A DNA stretch of 13,524 bases, from the NCBI GenBank assembly GCA_021736545.1, contig JAIPFS010000019.1, positions 1 through 13,524 on the forward strand. Reading direction: 5' to 3'. The position numbers were made by a program, and so were the translations under genes. The notes beneath the pieces were generated by a model. That model worked only from the letters and a program-made list of their open reading frames with translations. It ran no database searches and was not told the DNA's origin. The stretch's first letter is position 1. Every line of letters starts with the position of its first letter. The stretch is from Spirochaetia bacterium (GTDB lineage: Bacteria > Spirochaetota > Spirochaetia > PWKH01). Positions 7,872 through 13,524 of this stretch are shown here, piece by piece.

Positions 7872-7876
7872 CTCCT
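7872..7876 (-). promoter_or_regulatory. ribosome binding site deciding the gcvT start
   Basis: AGGAG on the - strand is followed by TTT and then two consecutive ATG codons. Spacing is 3 nt to the first ATG and 6 nt to the second, so the second (7865) is the more probable start; the difference is one residue. Confidence 0.6.
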
Positions 7877-7921
7877 ATGCATTTAATCTTAAATTAGATA
7901 CAAACAATCTTAACTCTTATA

Positions 7922-7985
7922 CAAAATTAATTTATAGCAAAATTAATTTATAGCAAAATTAATTTATAGCAAAATTAACTTATAG
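7922..7985. repeat. tandem array of four 16-bp AT-rich units
   Basis: On the + strand the unit CAAAATTAATTTATAG repeats head to tail at 7922-7937, 7938-7953, 7954-7969 and 7970-7985. The first three are identical; the fourth has a single T-to-C change at unit position 10. Each intact unit contains the perfect 10-bp palindrome AAATTAATTT. Beyond the fourth unit, CTTATAG (7986-7992) repeats its last seven bases and runs into the lrp stop codon. On the other side 7905-7921 reads as a degenerate fifth unit (on the - strand TATAAGAGTTAAGATTG). Two units span 32 bp, close to three helical turns. The repeats are observed directly; their function is inferred. Confidence 0.95.
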
Positions 7986-7986
7986 C

Positions 7987-8436
7987 TTATAGAATGTAGG
8001 GAACCTGCAGATTATGCGACTCATATACGACAAATGTCTCTACATTCTGTATTTCGGCTACTTTAACTAGTTCTTTAGTAAAAAAATCAATCAGGGAATA
8101 TTCTTCATCTTCATTCAAGAGGACATTTACCAGAAGATCATACCGGCCAGTTACAACAGCAGCGGAAATTACTCCTTTAAGCCGAGAAATTTCTCTTGCT
8201 TTCCCACCAAGGTCCATGGTCTTCAGCTTTATCCCCATTACACATACCTGCAGACCCGGAATAGTTTCCGGATCTACAAGACCAGTTATCTGCAGAACAC
8301 CTTCTTCAATAAGCTTATTCACCCTGGAACGAACGGTGTTTTCAGTTATCGACAACTCATCAGCAATTGCACTGTACGGCTTTCTACCATCCAGAAGCTG
8401 TTTTATGATTGCTTTGTTTGTCTCATCAATTTTCAT
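7987..8436 (-). CDS. Lrp/AsnC family transcriptional regulator
   Basis: This 149-residue protein has the usual two-part layout. The N-terminal winged helix-turn-helix spans about residues 1-50 (MKIDETNKAIIKQLLDGRK, then YSAIADELSITENTVRSRVNKLIEEGVL). The RAM/AsnC effector domain spans about 60-145 and includes GVISAAVVTGRYDLLV, which matches the family pattern VTGxYDLLL. Such proteins form dimers and octamers, bind AT-rich DNA at several sites and sense an amino acid. The start is set at the ATG at 8436, preceded by GGGTGA. An in-frame TTG at 8460 would add eight residues and overlap serC, and is less likely. The gene lies 4 bp after serC and just upstream of gcvT, so it could respond to glycine or serine and control gcvT, its own operon, or both. 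The family is certain; the effector is not known. Confidence 0.92.
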   Translation of the reverse strand: MKIDETNKAIIKQLLDGRKPYSAIADELSITENTVRSRVNKLIEEGVLQITGLVDPETIPGLQVCVMGIKLKTMDLGGKAREISRLKGVISAAVVTGRYDLLVNVLLNEDEEYSLIDFFTKELVKVAEIQNVETFVVYESHNLQVPYIL

Positions 8437-8440
8437 AATT

Positions 8441-9526
8441 TCACCCGTTTTTTCTGGCAAATTCTTTCATAAAATCAGCCAATGCTTGTACATCTTCCTC
8501 TGGTAAAGAGTTGTATACAGATGCACGGCATCCGCCTACACTTCTATGCCCTTTAAGCCCCATCATTCCCTCTTGTGAACATTCCTCTAAAAATTTCTTT
8601 TCTAATTCTTCGTTCCTCAACCTGAAGACAATGTTCATTTTTGAGCGGTAGTCAGCATCAACAGGGGATCTATAAAAGCCGTCGCTGGAATCAATGGTAT
8701 TATAAATTAAACCTGATTTGCGAATTGCACGTTTCTCCATAGCTTCTGCGCCGCCCATTTTTTTTATCCACTCAAGCACAAGTTTAACTGCCCATATAGA
8801 AAAAACTGGTGGAGTATTATACAGCCCATCTTTTTTTGCATGGGTGTTATAGTTTAAATACGCAGGAATGTTTGAGGGAGAACGCTTAAGCATATCTCTT
8901 TTCAGTATCACTAAAGTAGCTCCGGCGGGACCTAAGTTTTTCTGAACTCCGGCGTATATCATGGAAAACTTCTCAGCCGGTACAGGCCTGCTCAGTATAT
9001 CGCTGGACATATCTGCAATTAGCGGGACATCCCCAGTTTCCGGCCAATCCTGCCATTCTATTCCGCCAATTGTTTCGTTTGAGCAGAGGTAAAAATAGGA
9101 TGCGTCCTGAGAAATATTCAGTTTCTCAGGATCAGGCAGGGTAGTATAATTTGAATCTTTGCCGTCAAAAACAACATCAACATTGCCAAGTTTCTGAGCA
9201 TCATCACAAGCTTTGTTCGACCATGCACCACTTTTTATATACTGCGCTTTCTGTTCTGCTCCAAGAAAATTCATAGGAATCATGGCAAATTGCAGTGTAG
9301 CTCCTCCACCAAGAAAAAAAATATCATAATCATCGGGAATTCCCATGAGTTCGCGAATTAAATCTAATGCATCATGATACATATTATCAAACACGGGTCC
9401 GCGGTGGCTTGCTTCAATCATGGAATAGCCGTTTTCATCAAAATCCAACAAATTGTCATGTAATTCATTAAGGACTTCAACAGGGAGAACTGAGGGTCCT
9501 GCAAAAAAGTTCTTCTTTCGGTTCAT
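8441..9526 (-). CDS. serC: phosphoserine aminotransferase
   Basis: This 361-residue class V aminotransferase converts 3-phosphohydroxypyruvate and glutamate to phosphoserine and 2-oxoglutarate, the second step of serine synthesis. The same family also serves pyridoxal phosphate synthesis in some bacteria. Clear blocks are NFFAGPSVLP (6-15), SHRGPVFDNM (40-49), IFFLGGGATLQFAM (69-82), CSNETIGGIEW (148-158), ADMSSDILSR (171-180) and YAGVQKNLGPAG (191-202), with Lys196 the expected PLP lysine. The C-terminus GHRSVGGCRASVYN is also typical. The ATG overlaps the serA stop as ATGA (9523-9526), with GGAGGA just upstream, so translation is coupled to serA. The length is normal and all key residues are intact. 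Confidence 0.96.
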   Translation of the reverse strand: MNRKKNFFAGPSVLPVEVLNELHDNLLDFDENGYSMIEASHRGPVFDNMYHDALDLIRELMGIPDDYDIFFLGGGATLQFAMIPMNFLGAEQKAQYIKSGAWSNKACDDAQKLGNVDVVFDGKDSNYTTLPDPEKLNISQDASYFYLCSNETIGGIEWQDWPETGDVPLIADMSSDILSRPVPAEKFSMIYAGVQKNLGPAGATLVILKRDMLKRSPSNIPAYLNYNTHAKKDGLYNTPPVFSIWAVKLVLEWIKKMGGAEAMEKRAIRKSGLIYNTIDSSDGFYRSPVDADYRSKMNIVFRLRNEELEKKFLEECSQEGMMGLKGHRSVGGCRASVYNSLPEEDVQALADFMKEFARKNG

Positions 9527-10410
9527 AATCTTCCTCCATCAACTGCTTCCTGTACTATGGTAAATGCTTCATCACCTATTCTCAGTAAATTCTCCTTGCT
9601 GCCGGCTCCAATATGGGGAGTCATAAGTACATTTGGAGCAGTAAGAATCGGATAATCCTGAGAAGGGGGATCACTCGGCCAGACATCAACAGCATAATAC
9701 TGCACATCACCAGCTTTCAGTGCTTCAGTCATATCTTCAGCATTAACACAAGGACCTCTTCCTGTGTTAATTACAACAGGTTTTTTTGTGCATTCTCTGA
9801 TAATATCCTTATTGAAGACACCCTCAGTTTCCGGAGTTAAAGGAAGATGAAGCGATATATAATCTGCATCTTTTACGGCTTCTTCCAGGGATGTTTTCAT
9901 CTCCGCAGCAGAACTCTCTGAAACATATTTGTCATAAGAGACAACCTGCATACCAAAAGCAGAAGCTCGAACAGCTACTTTCTGCGCAATATTACCAATT
10001 CCTACCAAACAGAGTGTTTTCCCATACAGTTCAGTTCTTTTTATCTCTTTTTTTATCCATTTACCCTCTTTCATACTATTATGAGCTTTTACAATTTGAT
10101 TAGGAACAGCTAGCATGAGAGAAAATGCGAGTTCTGCAACGGCAATAGATGATGCTTTAGGGGTATTTCTCACCTCTATACCCTTACTTTCCGCATAATC
10201 CTTGTCAATATTATCAATGCCTACTCCGCCTCGAATAATGAGTTTTAAATTCTCAGCTTCATCGATGTACTCTTTTGTACACTTGGTCTTACTTCTTACC
10301 AAAACGACATCTGCTTCTGCTAAACGCCCTTTATCATCAGTTACTTCACCAAATTTTCCCAGCTTAGCCGGGAGGGAAGCATCAAAAGCATCGGAAATTA
10401 AAATCAGCAT
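9523..10410 (-). CDS. serA: D-3-phosphoglycerate dehydrogenase, short form without ACT domain
   Basis: This 295-residue D-isomer-specific 2-hydroxyacid dehydrogenase should oxidise 3-phosphoglycerate to 3-phosphohydroxypyruvate with NAD+, the committed step of serine synthesis. Substrate-side IIRGGVGIDNID is at 58-69. The Rossmann motif is GIGNIA at 137-142, with Ala replacing the last Gly, and Asp160 ends the strand that selects NAD. INTGRGP gives the catalytic Arg218 and TPHIGAG gives His266. The acid partner, normally Glu in a VFPTEP-like motif, appears to be Asp247 in VDVWPSDPP. The protein ends soon after the catalytic domain, so there is no regulatory ACT or ASB domain. AGGAGG at 10416-10421 fixes the ATG at 10410; an upstream TTG at 10431 is unlikely. 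Overlap with serC and the pathway logic support PGDH over a lactate or glyoxylate enzyme. Confidence 0.92.
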   Translation of the reverse strand: MLILISDAFDASLPAKLGKFGEVTDDKGRLAEADVVLVRSKTKCTKEYIDEAENLKLIIRGGVGIDNIDKDYAESKGIEVRNTPKASSIAVAELAFSLMLAVPNQIVKAHNSMKEGKWIKKEIKRTELYGKTLCLVGIGNIAQKVAVRASAFGMQVVSYDKYVSESSAAEMKTSLEEAVKDADYISLHLPLTPETEGVFNKDIIRECTKKPVVINTGRGPCVNAEDMTEALKAGDVQYYAVDVWPSDPPSQDYPILTAPNVLMTPHIGAGSKENLLRIGDEAFTIVQEAVDGGRL

Positions 10411-10415
10411 CAAAT

Positions 10416-10421
10416 CCTCCT
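10416..10421 (-). promoter_or_regulatory. ribosome binding site deciding the serA start
   Basis: A perfect AGGAGG lies 5 nt upstream of the ATG at 10410. This rules in the ATG over the in-frame TTG at 10431, which would place the ribosome site inside the coding region. Confidence 0.85.
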
Positions 10422-10443
10422 GAGATAACAATAGATATTCATT

Positions 10444-10472
10444 ATTTTATACAGTTATTTAGTAAAAGTCAA
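10444..10472 (-). promoter_or_regulatory. candidate sigma-70 promoter for serA-serC-lrp
   Basis: On the - strand a -35 TTGACT (10467-10472) is followed after 17 bp by a -10 TAAAAT (10444-10449, within TATAAAAT). Both boxes match the consensus at five of six positions with ideal spacing. The start point would be near 10437, giving a short leader of about 27 nt before the serA ATG. This is one of the two best promoter matches in the window and sits where a serA operon promoter is expected. Confidence 0.6.
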
Positions 10473-10490
10473 ATATTTGCAGTTCATTTT

Positions 10491-10514
10491 TATATAAATT
10501 TAATTATTTATATA
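10491..10514. repeat. AT-only inverted repeat upstream of serA
   Basis: TATATAAAT (10491-10499) and ATTTATATA (10506-10514) form a perfect 9-bp inverted repeat around a 6-base centre, TTAATT, itself a palindrome. It lies about 20 bp upstream of the -35 of the serA promoter and downstream of the SMP-30 gene. With no GC pairs it would be a poor terminator. It could be an UP-element-like or Lrp-like AT-rich binding site, or simply reflect base composition. Confidence 0.5.
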
Positions 10515-10602
10515 TATTTTTATGTAAACAGTAGAATGTAATAAATTTGAAATCGGCGGAGAACTGCAGCGCATTTTTATGGCTTTTATACAATTCAGCA
10601 GC

Positions 10603-11487
10603 CTATCTAGTTTCTAAAGAGTATAATGTAGTAGAAGCAGTTATAAACAGTGTTTTACGATTTTTCCCGCCCCAAGTAAAGTTTGCTGTCTGCTCAGGAA
10701 CAAGAATTCTACCAATGAGTTTCCCAGCTTGAGTAAATACAAGAATTCCGCCTGGTCCGGTACAATATATGCGGCCGAAAGAATCTATTTTCATACCATC
10801 AGCCTTTCCTGGTAAATCTTGAGTGAATTCAGCGAATATTCTACCTGATGAGGCACTCCTAGTTTTTTTATAGTTAAAAACTCGTATATGCTGTTTTCTG
10901 GTATCATTTACATACAGCAATTTTTCATCTGGGGAAAGACATAATCCGTTAGGCATTTCAAAATCACTTATTAGTAATTCCAATTCAGTATTACCCGGTT
11001 TCAGAGCAAAAACCCCTTGAAAATCAAGTTCCTGCTCCCTCGGGACCCCGAATCCGGGACTTCTACCTGAGGCTGGATCCGTAAAAATAATTGTCCCATC
11101 TCTGCTTACAATAACATCGTTTGGACTGTTCAGCTGTTTTCCTTTATAAGAGTCTGCTAAAACACTATATTTACCATTAGGTTCTGTTAAAGAAATACGG
11201 CTGGCTGCATGCTCACATGTTATAAGATTCCCTTCGTTGTCAAAAGCATTTCCATTGGCCATATAGCTGTTATCTCGAAATACTGCCAAGCCTGTGTTTT
11301 CTGACCAGGTATAAATGGCATTCCCTTTTATGTCATTAAAAAAAAGTCGATTATTCAGTGCATCCCAAACCGGACCTTCAATAAATCTAAAGCCCCGAGA
11401 AACTATATCCAGCTTTTTTTCCTTATAAATACACGATTCAAATTCCTTATCAAATATATCGTATTGCTTTGACATAGAATACTCCAT
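10603..11487 (-). CDS. SMP-30/gluconolactonase/LRE-family lactonase
   Basis: This 294-residue six-bladed beta-propeller belongs to the SMP-30/gluconolactonase family, whose members hydrolyse sugar lactones using one divalent metal. The expected metal ligands are visible: Glu in FIEGPVWD (35-42), Asn in NSPNDVIVS, Asn in MPNGLCLSPDEKLLYVND and Asp in ADGMKIDSFGRIYCTGPGG. No signal peptide is seen, so a cytoplasmic location is likely. The actual lactone is unknown. Two starts are possible: the ATG at 11487 (GGAG 9 nt upstream) and the ATG at 11475 (GGAG 6 nt upstream); the longer form is listed. It lies 61 bp after the LacI-type regulator on the same strand, so that regulator plausibly controls it in response to a sugar or sugar acid. 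The family is certain; substrate and operon membership are inferred. Confidence 0.88.
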   Translation of the reverse strand: MEYSMSKQYDIFDKEFESCIYKEKKLDIVSRGFRFIEGPVWDALNNRLFFNDIKGNAIYTWSENTGLAVFRDNSYMANGNAFDNEGNLITCEHAASRISLTEPNGKYSVLADSYKGKQLNSPNDVIVSRDGTIIFTDPASGRSPGFGVPREQELDFQGVFALKPGNTELELLISDFEMPNGLCLSPDEKLLYVNDTRKQHIRVFNYKKTRSASSGRIFAEFTQDLPGKADGMKIDSFGRIYCTGPGGILVFTQAGKLIGRILVPEQTANFTWGGKNRKTLFITASTTLYSLETR

Positions 11488-11548
11488 GGAAATTTACTCC
11501 AAGAAAATTTATAATATTTATTCACATAATAAAACTTTTTTCGATCAT

Positions 11549-12559
11549 TTACGAATTCCGATTTTTAACTGTACCACGTTCAAGTATTTCTCCATTAAAC
11601 AAATAGGACATAGGTTCAGAGGAAAAATTTTCAATTTTCTTAAGCATAAGCTGTACGGTTTTCTCTACCATCCGTTTCAAGGGTTGTTTATACGTTGTAA
11701 GGGGATAAATTTTTTCATTCTGAAGTGGAATTCCGTCAAAACCGACAAGAGAAAAATCATCCGGAATGCTTAAATTTGTTTCAGCATTAATGTAATCCAT
11801 AAATCCAATTCCCATATAATCGGATGCGCAAAAAACTGCATCAAAACTTTCTCCTGAAGATATAAGTCGTTCCGCAGCTTCATACCCCGATTTGTAAGAA
11901 AAATCTCCTTCATACACCGGAAGCTTTTGAAAACCAAGTTCTGCAGCCTTCCCTAAAAAGCCGTTTTCCCTGTCCCTATTTGTGGAAGTAGTTCTGTCAC
12001 CACAAATATAGACCATATTTCTGTGTCCAGTCTGTATCAAATATTCAGCAATTTTCTCTCCACCAGCAACATTGTCGCAGCAGACAGAATTAACACTCTC
12101 CCCGTCACTTAAGCGGTTAAAAAGAAACACCGGCGTATCATAATTCTGAAATTTCTTGACCAGAGGAGATGTAAGTGTTGCTGAAGTAATTATTATACCA
12201 TCAACTTCATATTCGAGAGCACGAAGAAGGTCATTTTCTATTTCTCCTTCCTGCTGAATATTAAAAAGCATGATTGTGTATCCCTTCTTTTGAAAGAGCT
12301 CAGAAAAATATCTCAATGATTCAATATAGAATTGATTTGAAAAATTTCTAATTACAATACCAATTATATTGGTGAATTGTTGATTTAAGGAACGTGCAAT
12401 CAAACTTGGGCGATATCCCAGACGCTCGGCAGCTTCAAGTACAATATCAATTTTTTTTTGGGAAACTGGTATTCCGCTGTTATTATTGAAGACACGTGAT
12501 ACAGTAGATTGCGAAACTCCAGCTTCCCTAGCTACATCTTTAGATGAAATTCTTTTCAT
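11549..12559 (-). CDS. LacI-family transcriptional regulator
   Basis: This 336-residue protein has the standard LacI/GalR layout. The helix-turn-helix is at residues 4-25 (ISSKDVAREAGVSQSTVSRVF) and the hinge around RPSLIARSLNQQ (50-61). The periplasmic-binding-like effector domain starts at IIGIVIRNFSNQFY. Later family blocks are VDGIIITSA, PVFLFNR, GGEKIAEYLIQTGHRN, FDAVFCASDYMGIGFMDYI, FSLVGFDG and PLTTYKQP. It should act as a sugar- or sugar-acid-responsive repressor; the effector cannot be read from sequence. GGAG 5 nt upstream supports the ATG at 12559. It is followed by the SMP-30 lactonase and preceded by a 225-bp control region with a good promoter and a LacI-style palindrome, which suggests autoregulation. 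Confidence 0.93.
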   Translation of the reverse strand: MKRISSKDVAREAGVSQSTVSRVFNNNSGIPVSQKKIDIVLEAAERLGYRPSLIARSLNQQFTNIIGIVIRNFSNQFYIESLRYFSELFQKKGYTIMLFNIQQEGEIENDLLRALEYEVDGIIITSATLTSPLVKKFQNYDTPVFLFNRLSDGESVNSVCCDNVAGGEKIAEYLIQTGHRNMVYICGDRTTSTNRDRENGFLGKAAELGFQKLPVYEGDFSYKSGYEAAERLISSGESFDAVFCASDYMGIGFMDYINAETNLSIPDDFSLVGFDGIPLQNEKIYPLTTYKQPLKRMVEKTVQLMLKKIENFSSEPMSYLFNGEILERGTVKNRNS

Positions 12560-12588
12560 TGATTACTCCAGAATTTTTATAATACTTT

Positions 12589-12600
12589 ACTATGGATAGT
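12589..12600. promoter_or_regulatory. candidate LacI-type operator palindrome
   Basis: ACTATGGATAGT is an inverted repeat of ACTAT/ATAGT arms around a two-base centre, 30-41 bp upstream of the lacI-type gene and downstream of its candidate promoter. LacI-family dimers bind short, centrally symmetric palindromes, often in their own control regions. The arms are only 5 bp and no second copy was noticed in the window, so this remains a guess. Confidence 0.3.
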
Positions 12601-12667
12601 TTCCTGTTAGCTTTTTATGATAGATTATGTTATCTTTATTAAGTTACTAAAATTCATCATCTTAACT

Positions 12668-12700
12668 ATTTAACTGCCAATCCATATTATCATTTAACTG
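12668..12700. repeat. direct repeat ATTTAACTG x2 in the lacI leader
   Basis: The 9-bp sequence ATTTAACTG occurs at 12668-12676 and 12692-12700, 24 bp apart start to start. It lies between the candidate promoter and the lacI-type gene. The arrangement is direct rather than inverted, so it is not a typical LacI operator. Its role is unknown. Confidence 0.4.
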
Positions 12701-12726
12701 GAGAAATGTGAAACCCCGATATTTTG

Positions 12727-12756
12727 TTTATACATACTTCATTTATCATTAGTCAA
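12727..12756 (-). promoter_or_regulatory. candidate sigma-70 promoter for the LacI-type regulator and lactonase
   Basis: On the - strand TTGACT (12751-12756) and TATAAA (12727-12732) are separated by 18 bp, with TG immediately before the -10. The promoter lies about 30 bp after the racemase stop and would give a leader of about 160 nt before the regulator ATG. The leader contains the direct repeat and the palindrome listed separately. No GC-rich terminator hairpin was seen between the racemase gene and this promoter, so read-through is possible. Confidence 0.5.
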
Positions 12757-12784
12757 AATTCAAATCTTTTTTATTCATTTCTTT

Positions 12785-13450
12785 TTACAAATTCAAAATA
12801 TCCCTTATTTGGGCTACCCCGCTATGAAATGAGTGCAGTACCGGTACCGGTTTATTTTTACAAACTTCAACCAGGCTCAACATACTTCCCTGCGCTAAAC
12901 AAACGACATCATTTTCTTCACAGGCCTTATCAATTGTTTCCATTAAAATTTTATCATGTTTTTCTTTATTACCCTCATTCAGTAAAGCATCATAAGCTCC
13001 GTCGGCAAAGCATTCATTGACTATTACATCTTCTGCTTTAATCTCTACAGCAGTATTTCTTACTAAGCGAGCTGATGGTCCCAATGTGGTATAAGCAGTT
13101 CCAACTACTCCAATATTCTTTCCTAAAGCTATTGCCTCTTCAGCCATAGGTTTATCAACTTTTACATATGGAATCGAAATAATATTCTGTGCTAAATCGG
13201 CAACTTCCCCTACTGAAGAACACTGATTTAAAATCATACTGCAGCCGGAAGCCTCTAATTCCTGAGCATAGTTACAAATCCTCCTTTTTACAGCATTTGT
13301 TGGTCCTCCATTAGCCAGCACTTCTTTAAGGAGACTGTCATCAATGATATTTATCATTTCTACTTCCGGAACTAATTCTGCAAAAAGCTTTTTCAAATCC
13401 TCTACTGAATATAAAAAGGTGTGTATTACCCCTACTTTCTTTTTATCCAT
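12785..13450 (-). CDS. Asp/Glu/hydantoin racemase-superfamily protein
   Basis: This 221-residue protein has the two-domain Asp/Glu racemase fold, in which an N-terminal-half Cys and a C-terminal-half Cys normally act as acid/base pair. The first is clear: Cys77 in MILNQCSSVGE (72-82). VGTAYTTLGPSARLV (116-130) is typical of the family. At the second site the sequence reads VVCLAQGSM (182-190); the residue aligning with the usual Cys appears to be Gln187, and Cys184 lies three residues earlier. Members with an LAQGSM-like motif are annotated loosely as Asp/Glu racemase-family proteins. Racemase, decarboxylase or isomerase activity all remain possible. GGAG 8 nt upstream supports the ATG at 13450. 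It lies upstream of the LacI-type regulator and about 18 bp after the stop of a partial frame at the right edge, which suggests an operon continuing beyond the window. Confidence 0.82.
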   Translation of the reverse strand: MDKKKVGVIHTFLYSVEDLKKLFAELVPEVEMINIIDDSLLKEVLANGGPTNAVKRRICNYAQELEASGCSMILNQCSSVGEVADLAQNIISIPYVKVDKPMAEEAIALGKNIGVVGTAYTTLGPSARLVRNTAVEIKAEDVIVNECFADGAYDALLNEGNKEKHDKILMETIDKACEENDVVCLAQGSMLSLVEVCKNKPVPVLHSFHSGVAQIRDILNL

Positions 13451-13468
13451 AATTTTTTCTCCATATTC

Positions 13469-13522
13469 TTATTGTCTTCTTAAAAATCTATCACGGCCTT
13501 TAAAATTGTGCAGGATATCTTC
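13469..13522 (-). CDS. possible C-terminal end of an unidentified upstream gene
   Basis: One - strand frame is open from the right edge to TAA at 13469-13471 and encodes 17 residues (EDILHNFKGRDRFLRRQ). The charged composition and an 18-bp gap to the racemase ATG, which contains the racemase ribosome site, are what the end of an operon partner would look like. The fragment is too short to identify. A second frame is also open for about 14 codons here, so this call is tentative. Confidence 0.4.
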   Translation of the reverse strand, partial: EDILHNFKGRDRFLRRQ

Positions 13523-13524
13523 AA

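Larger units (their letters stand above)
7866..7986 (-). promoter_or_regulatory. lrp-gcvT intergenic control region
   Basis: These 121 bp are extremely AT-rich and are mostly occupied by the 16-bp repeat array and degenerate flanking copies. Each repeat contributes a -10-like TATAAA on the - strand every 16 bp, with TTTTGC 16 bp ahead of the next TATAAA. Sigma-70-like elements are therefore present several times, but no single promoter stands out. Between the array and the ribosome site, AATCTTAA occurs twice on the + strand (7885-7892 and 7906-7913), 21 bp apart, or two helical turns. I see no glycine riboswitch: the region is too short and lacks GC-rich stems. Regulation by the adjacent Lrp-like protein is inferred from position. 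Confidence 0.5.

Noticed and set aside
7922..7985. Reading the 16-bp array as a CRISPR
   Set aside because: The units are directly contiguous with no spacers, only 16 bp long, and no cas gene is nearby.
8437..8460. Upstream TTG start for the Lrp-like gene
   Set aside because: It would overlap serC by 20 bp and lacks a well-placed ribosome site. The ATG at 8436 matches the usual family N-terminus and has GGGTGA upstream.
10491..10514. Rho-independent terminator after the SMP-30 gene
   Set aside because: The stem has no GC pairs and is not followed by a distinct U-run in a stable hairpin context, so termination is unlikely.
11486..11773. A 95-codon + strand frame over the lacI 3' end
   Set aside because: It is antisense to the conserved LacI effector domain, and no family signature is seen.
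12724..13020. A 98-codon + strand frame over the racemase 3' end
   Set aside because: It is antisense to the racemase C-terminus, with biased Phe/Tyr/His content and no family match.

Overview
This window looks like ordinary chromosome from a low-GC (roughly 38-40% by eye) bacterium. A free-living spirochaete is the best guess. Strong AGGAGG-type ribosome binding sites and a glycine decarboxylase split into two subunits argue against Bacteroidota. A lipobox lipoprotein and a DHOD-like/acyltransferase pair would fit a spirochaete. This assignment is inference, with moderate-to-low confidence. No mobile element, CRISPR array, tRNA, rRNA or phage gene was seen.

Layout: at the left edge is the C-terminal part of mutL on the + strand, open at base 1. 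Every other gene is on the - strand, so transcription runs from the right edge to the left. In that order they are: the tail of an unidentified gene (about 13469-13522), an Asp/Glu racemase-superfamily protein (12785-13450), a LacI-type repressor (11549-12559), an SMP-30/gluconolactonase-like lactonase (10603-11487), serA (9523-10410), serC (8441-9526), an Lrp/AsnC-type regulator (7987-8436), gcvT, gcvH, gcvPA and gcvPB (7865 down to 3524), a DHOD-like flavoprotein (2463-3446), a PlsC-like acyltransferase (1301-2461) and a lipoprotein (438-1241). The lipoprotein gene ends head-on against mutL, and the two share a TTAA that supplies both stop codons.

How the genes work together: serA and serC carry out the first two steps of serine synthesis from 3-phosphoglycerate. 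gcvT, gcvH, gcvPA and gcvPB encode the T, H and P proteins of the glycine cleavage system, which converts glycine to CO2, ammonia, NADH and methylene-tetrahydrofolate. serB, glyA and the L-protein (lpd) are not in the window. The Lrp-like gene lies between the two blocks, 4 bp after serC, and is an obvious candidate glycine or amino-acid sensor. Overlaps and gaps of only a few bases show serA-serC-lrp and gcvT-gcvH-gcvPA-gcvPB to be tightly coupled sets. The right-hand racemase/LacI/SMP-30 genes look like the edge of a separate, sugar-acid or amino-acid catabolic locus.

The most notable non-coding structure is a tandem array of four 16-bp AT-rich units (7922-7985). It abuts the lrp stop codon and sits just upstream of gcvT, where a glycine riboswitch is often found in other bacteria. 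It could be a multi-site operator for the neighbouring Lrp-like regulator. No stretch longer than 300 bases lacks a gene; the longest gap (12560-12784) is the lacI control region.
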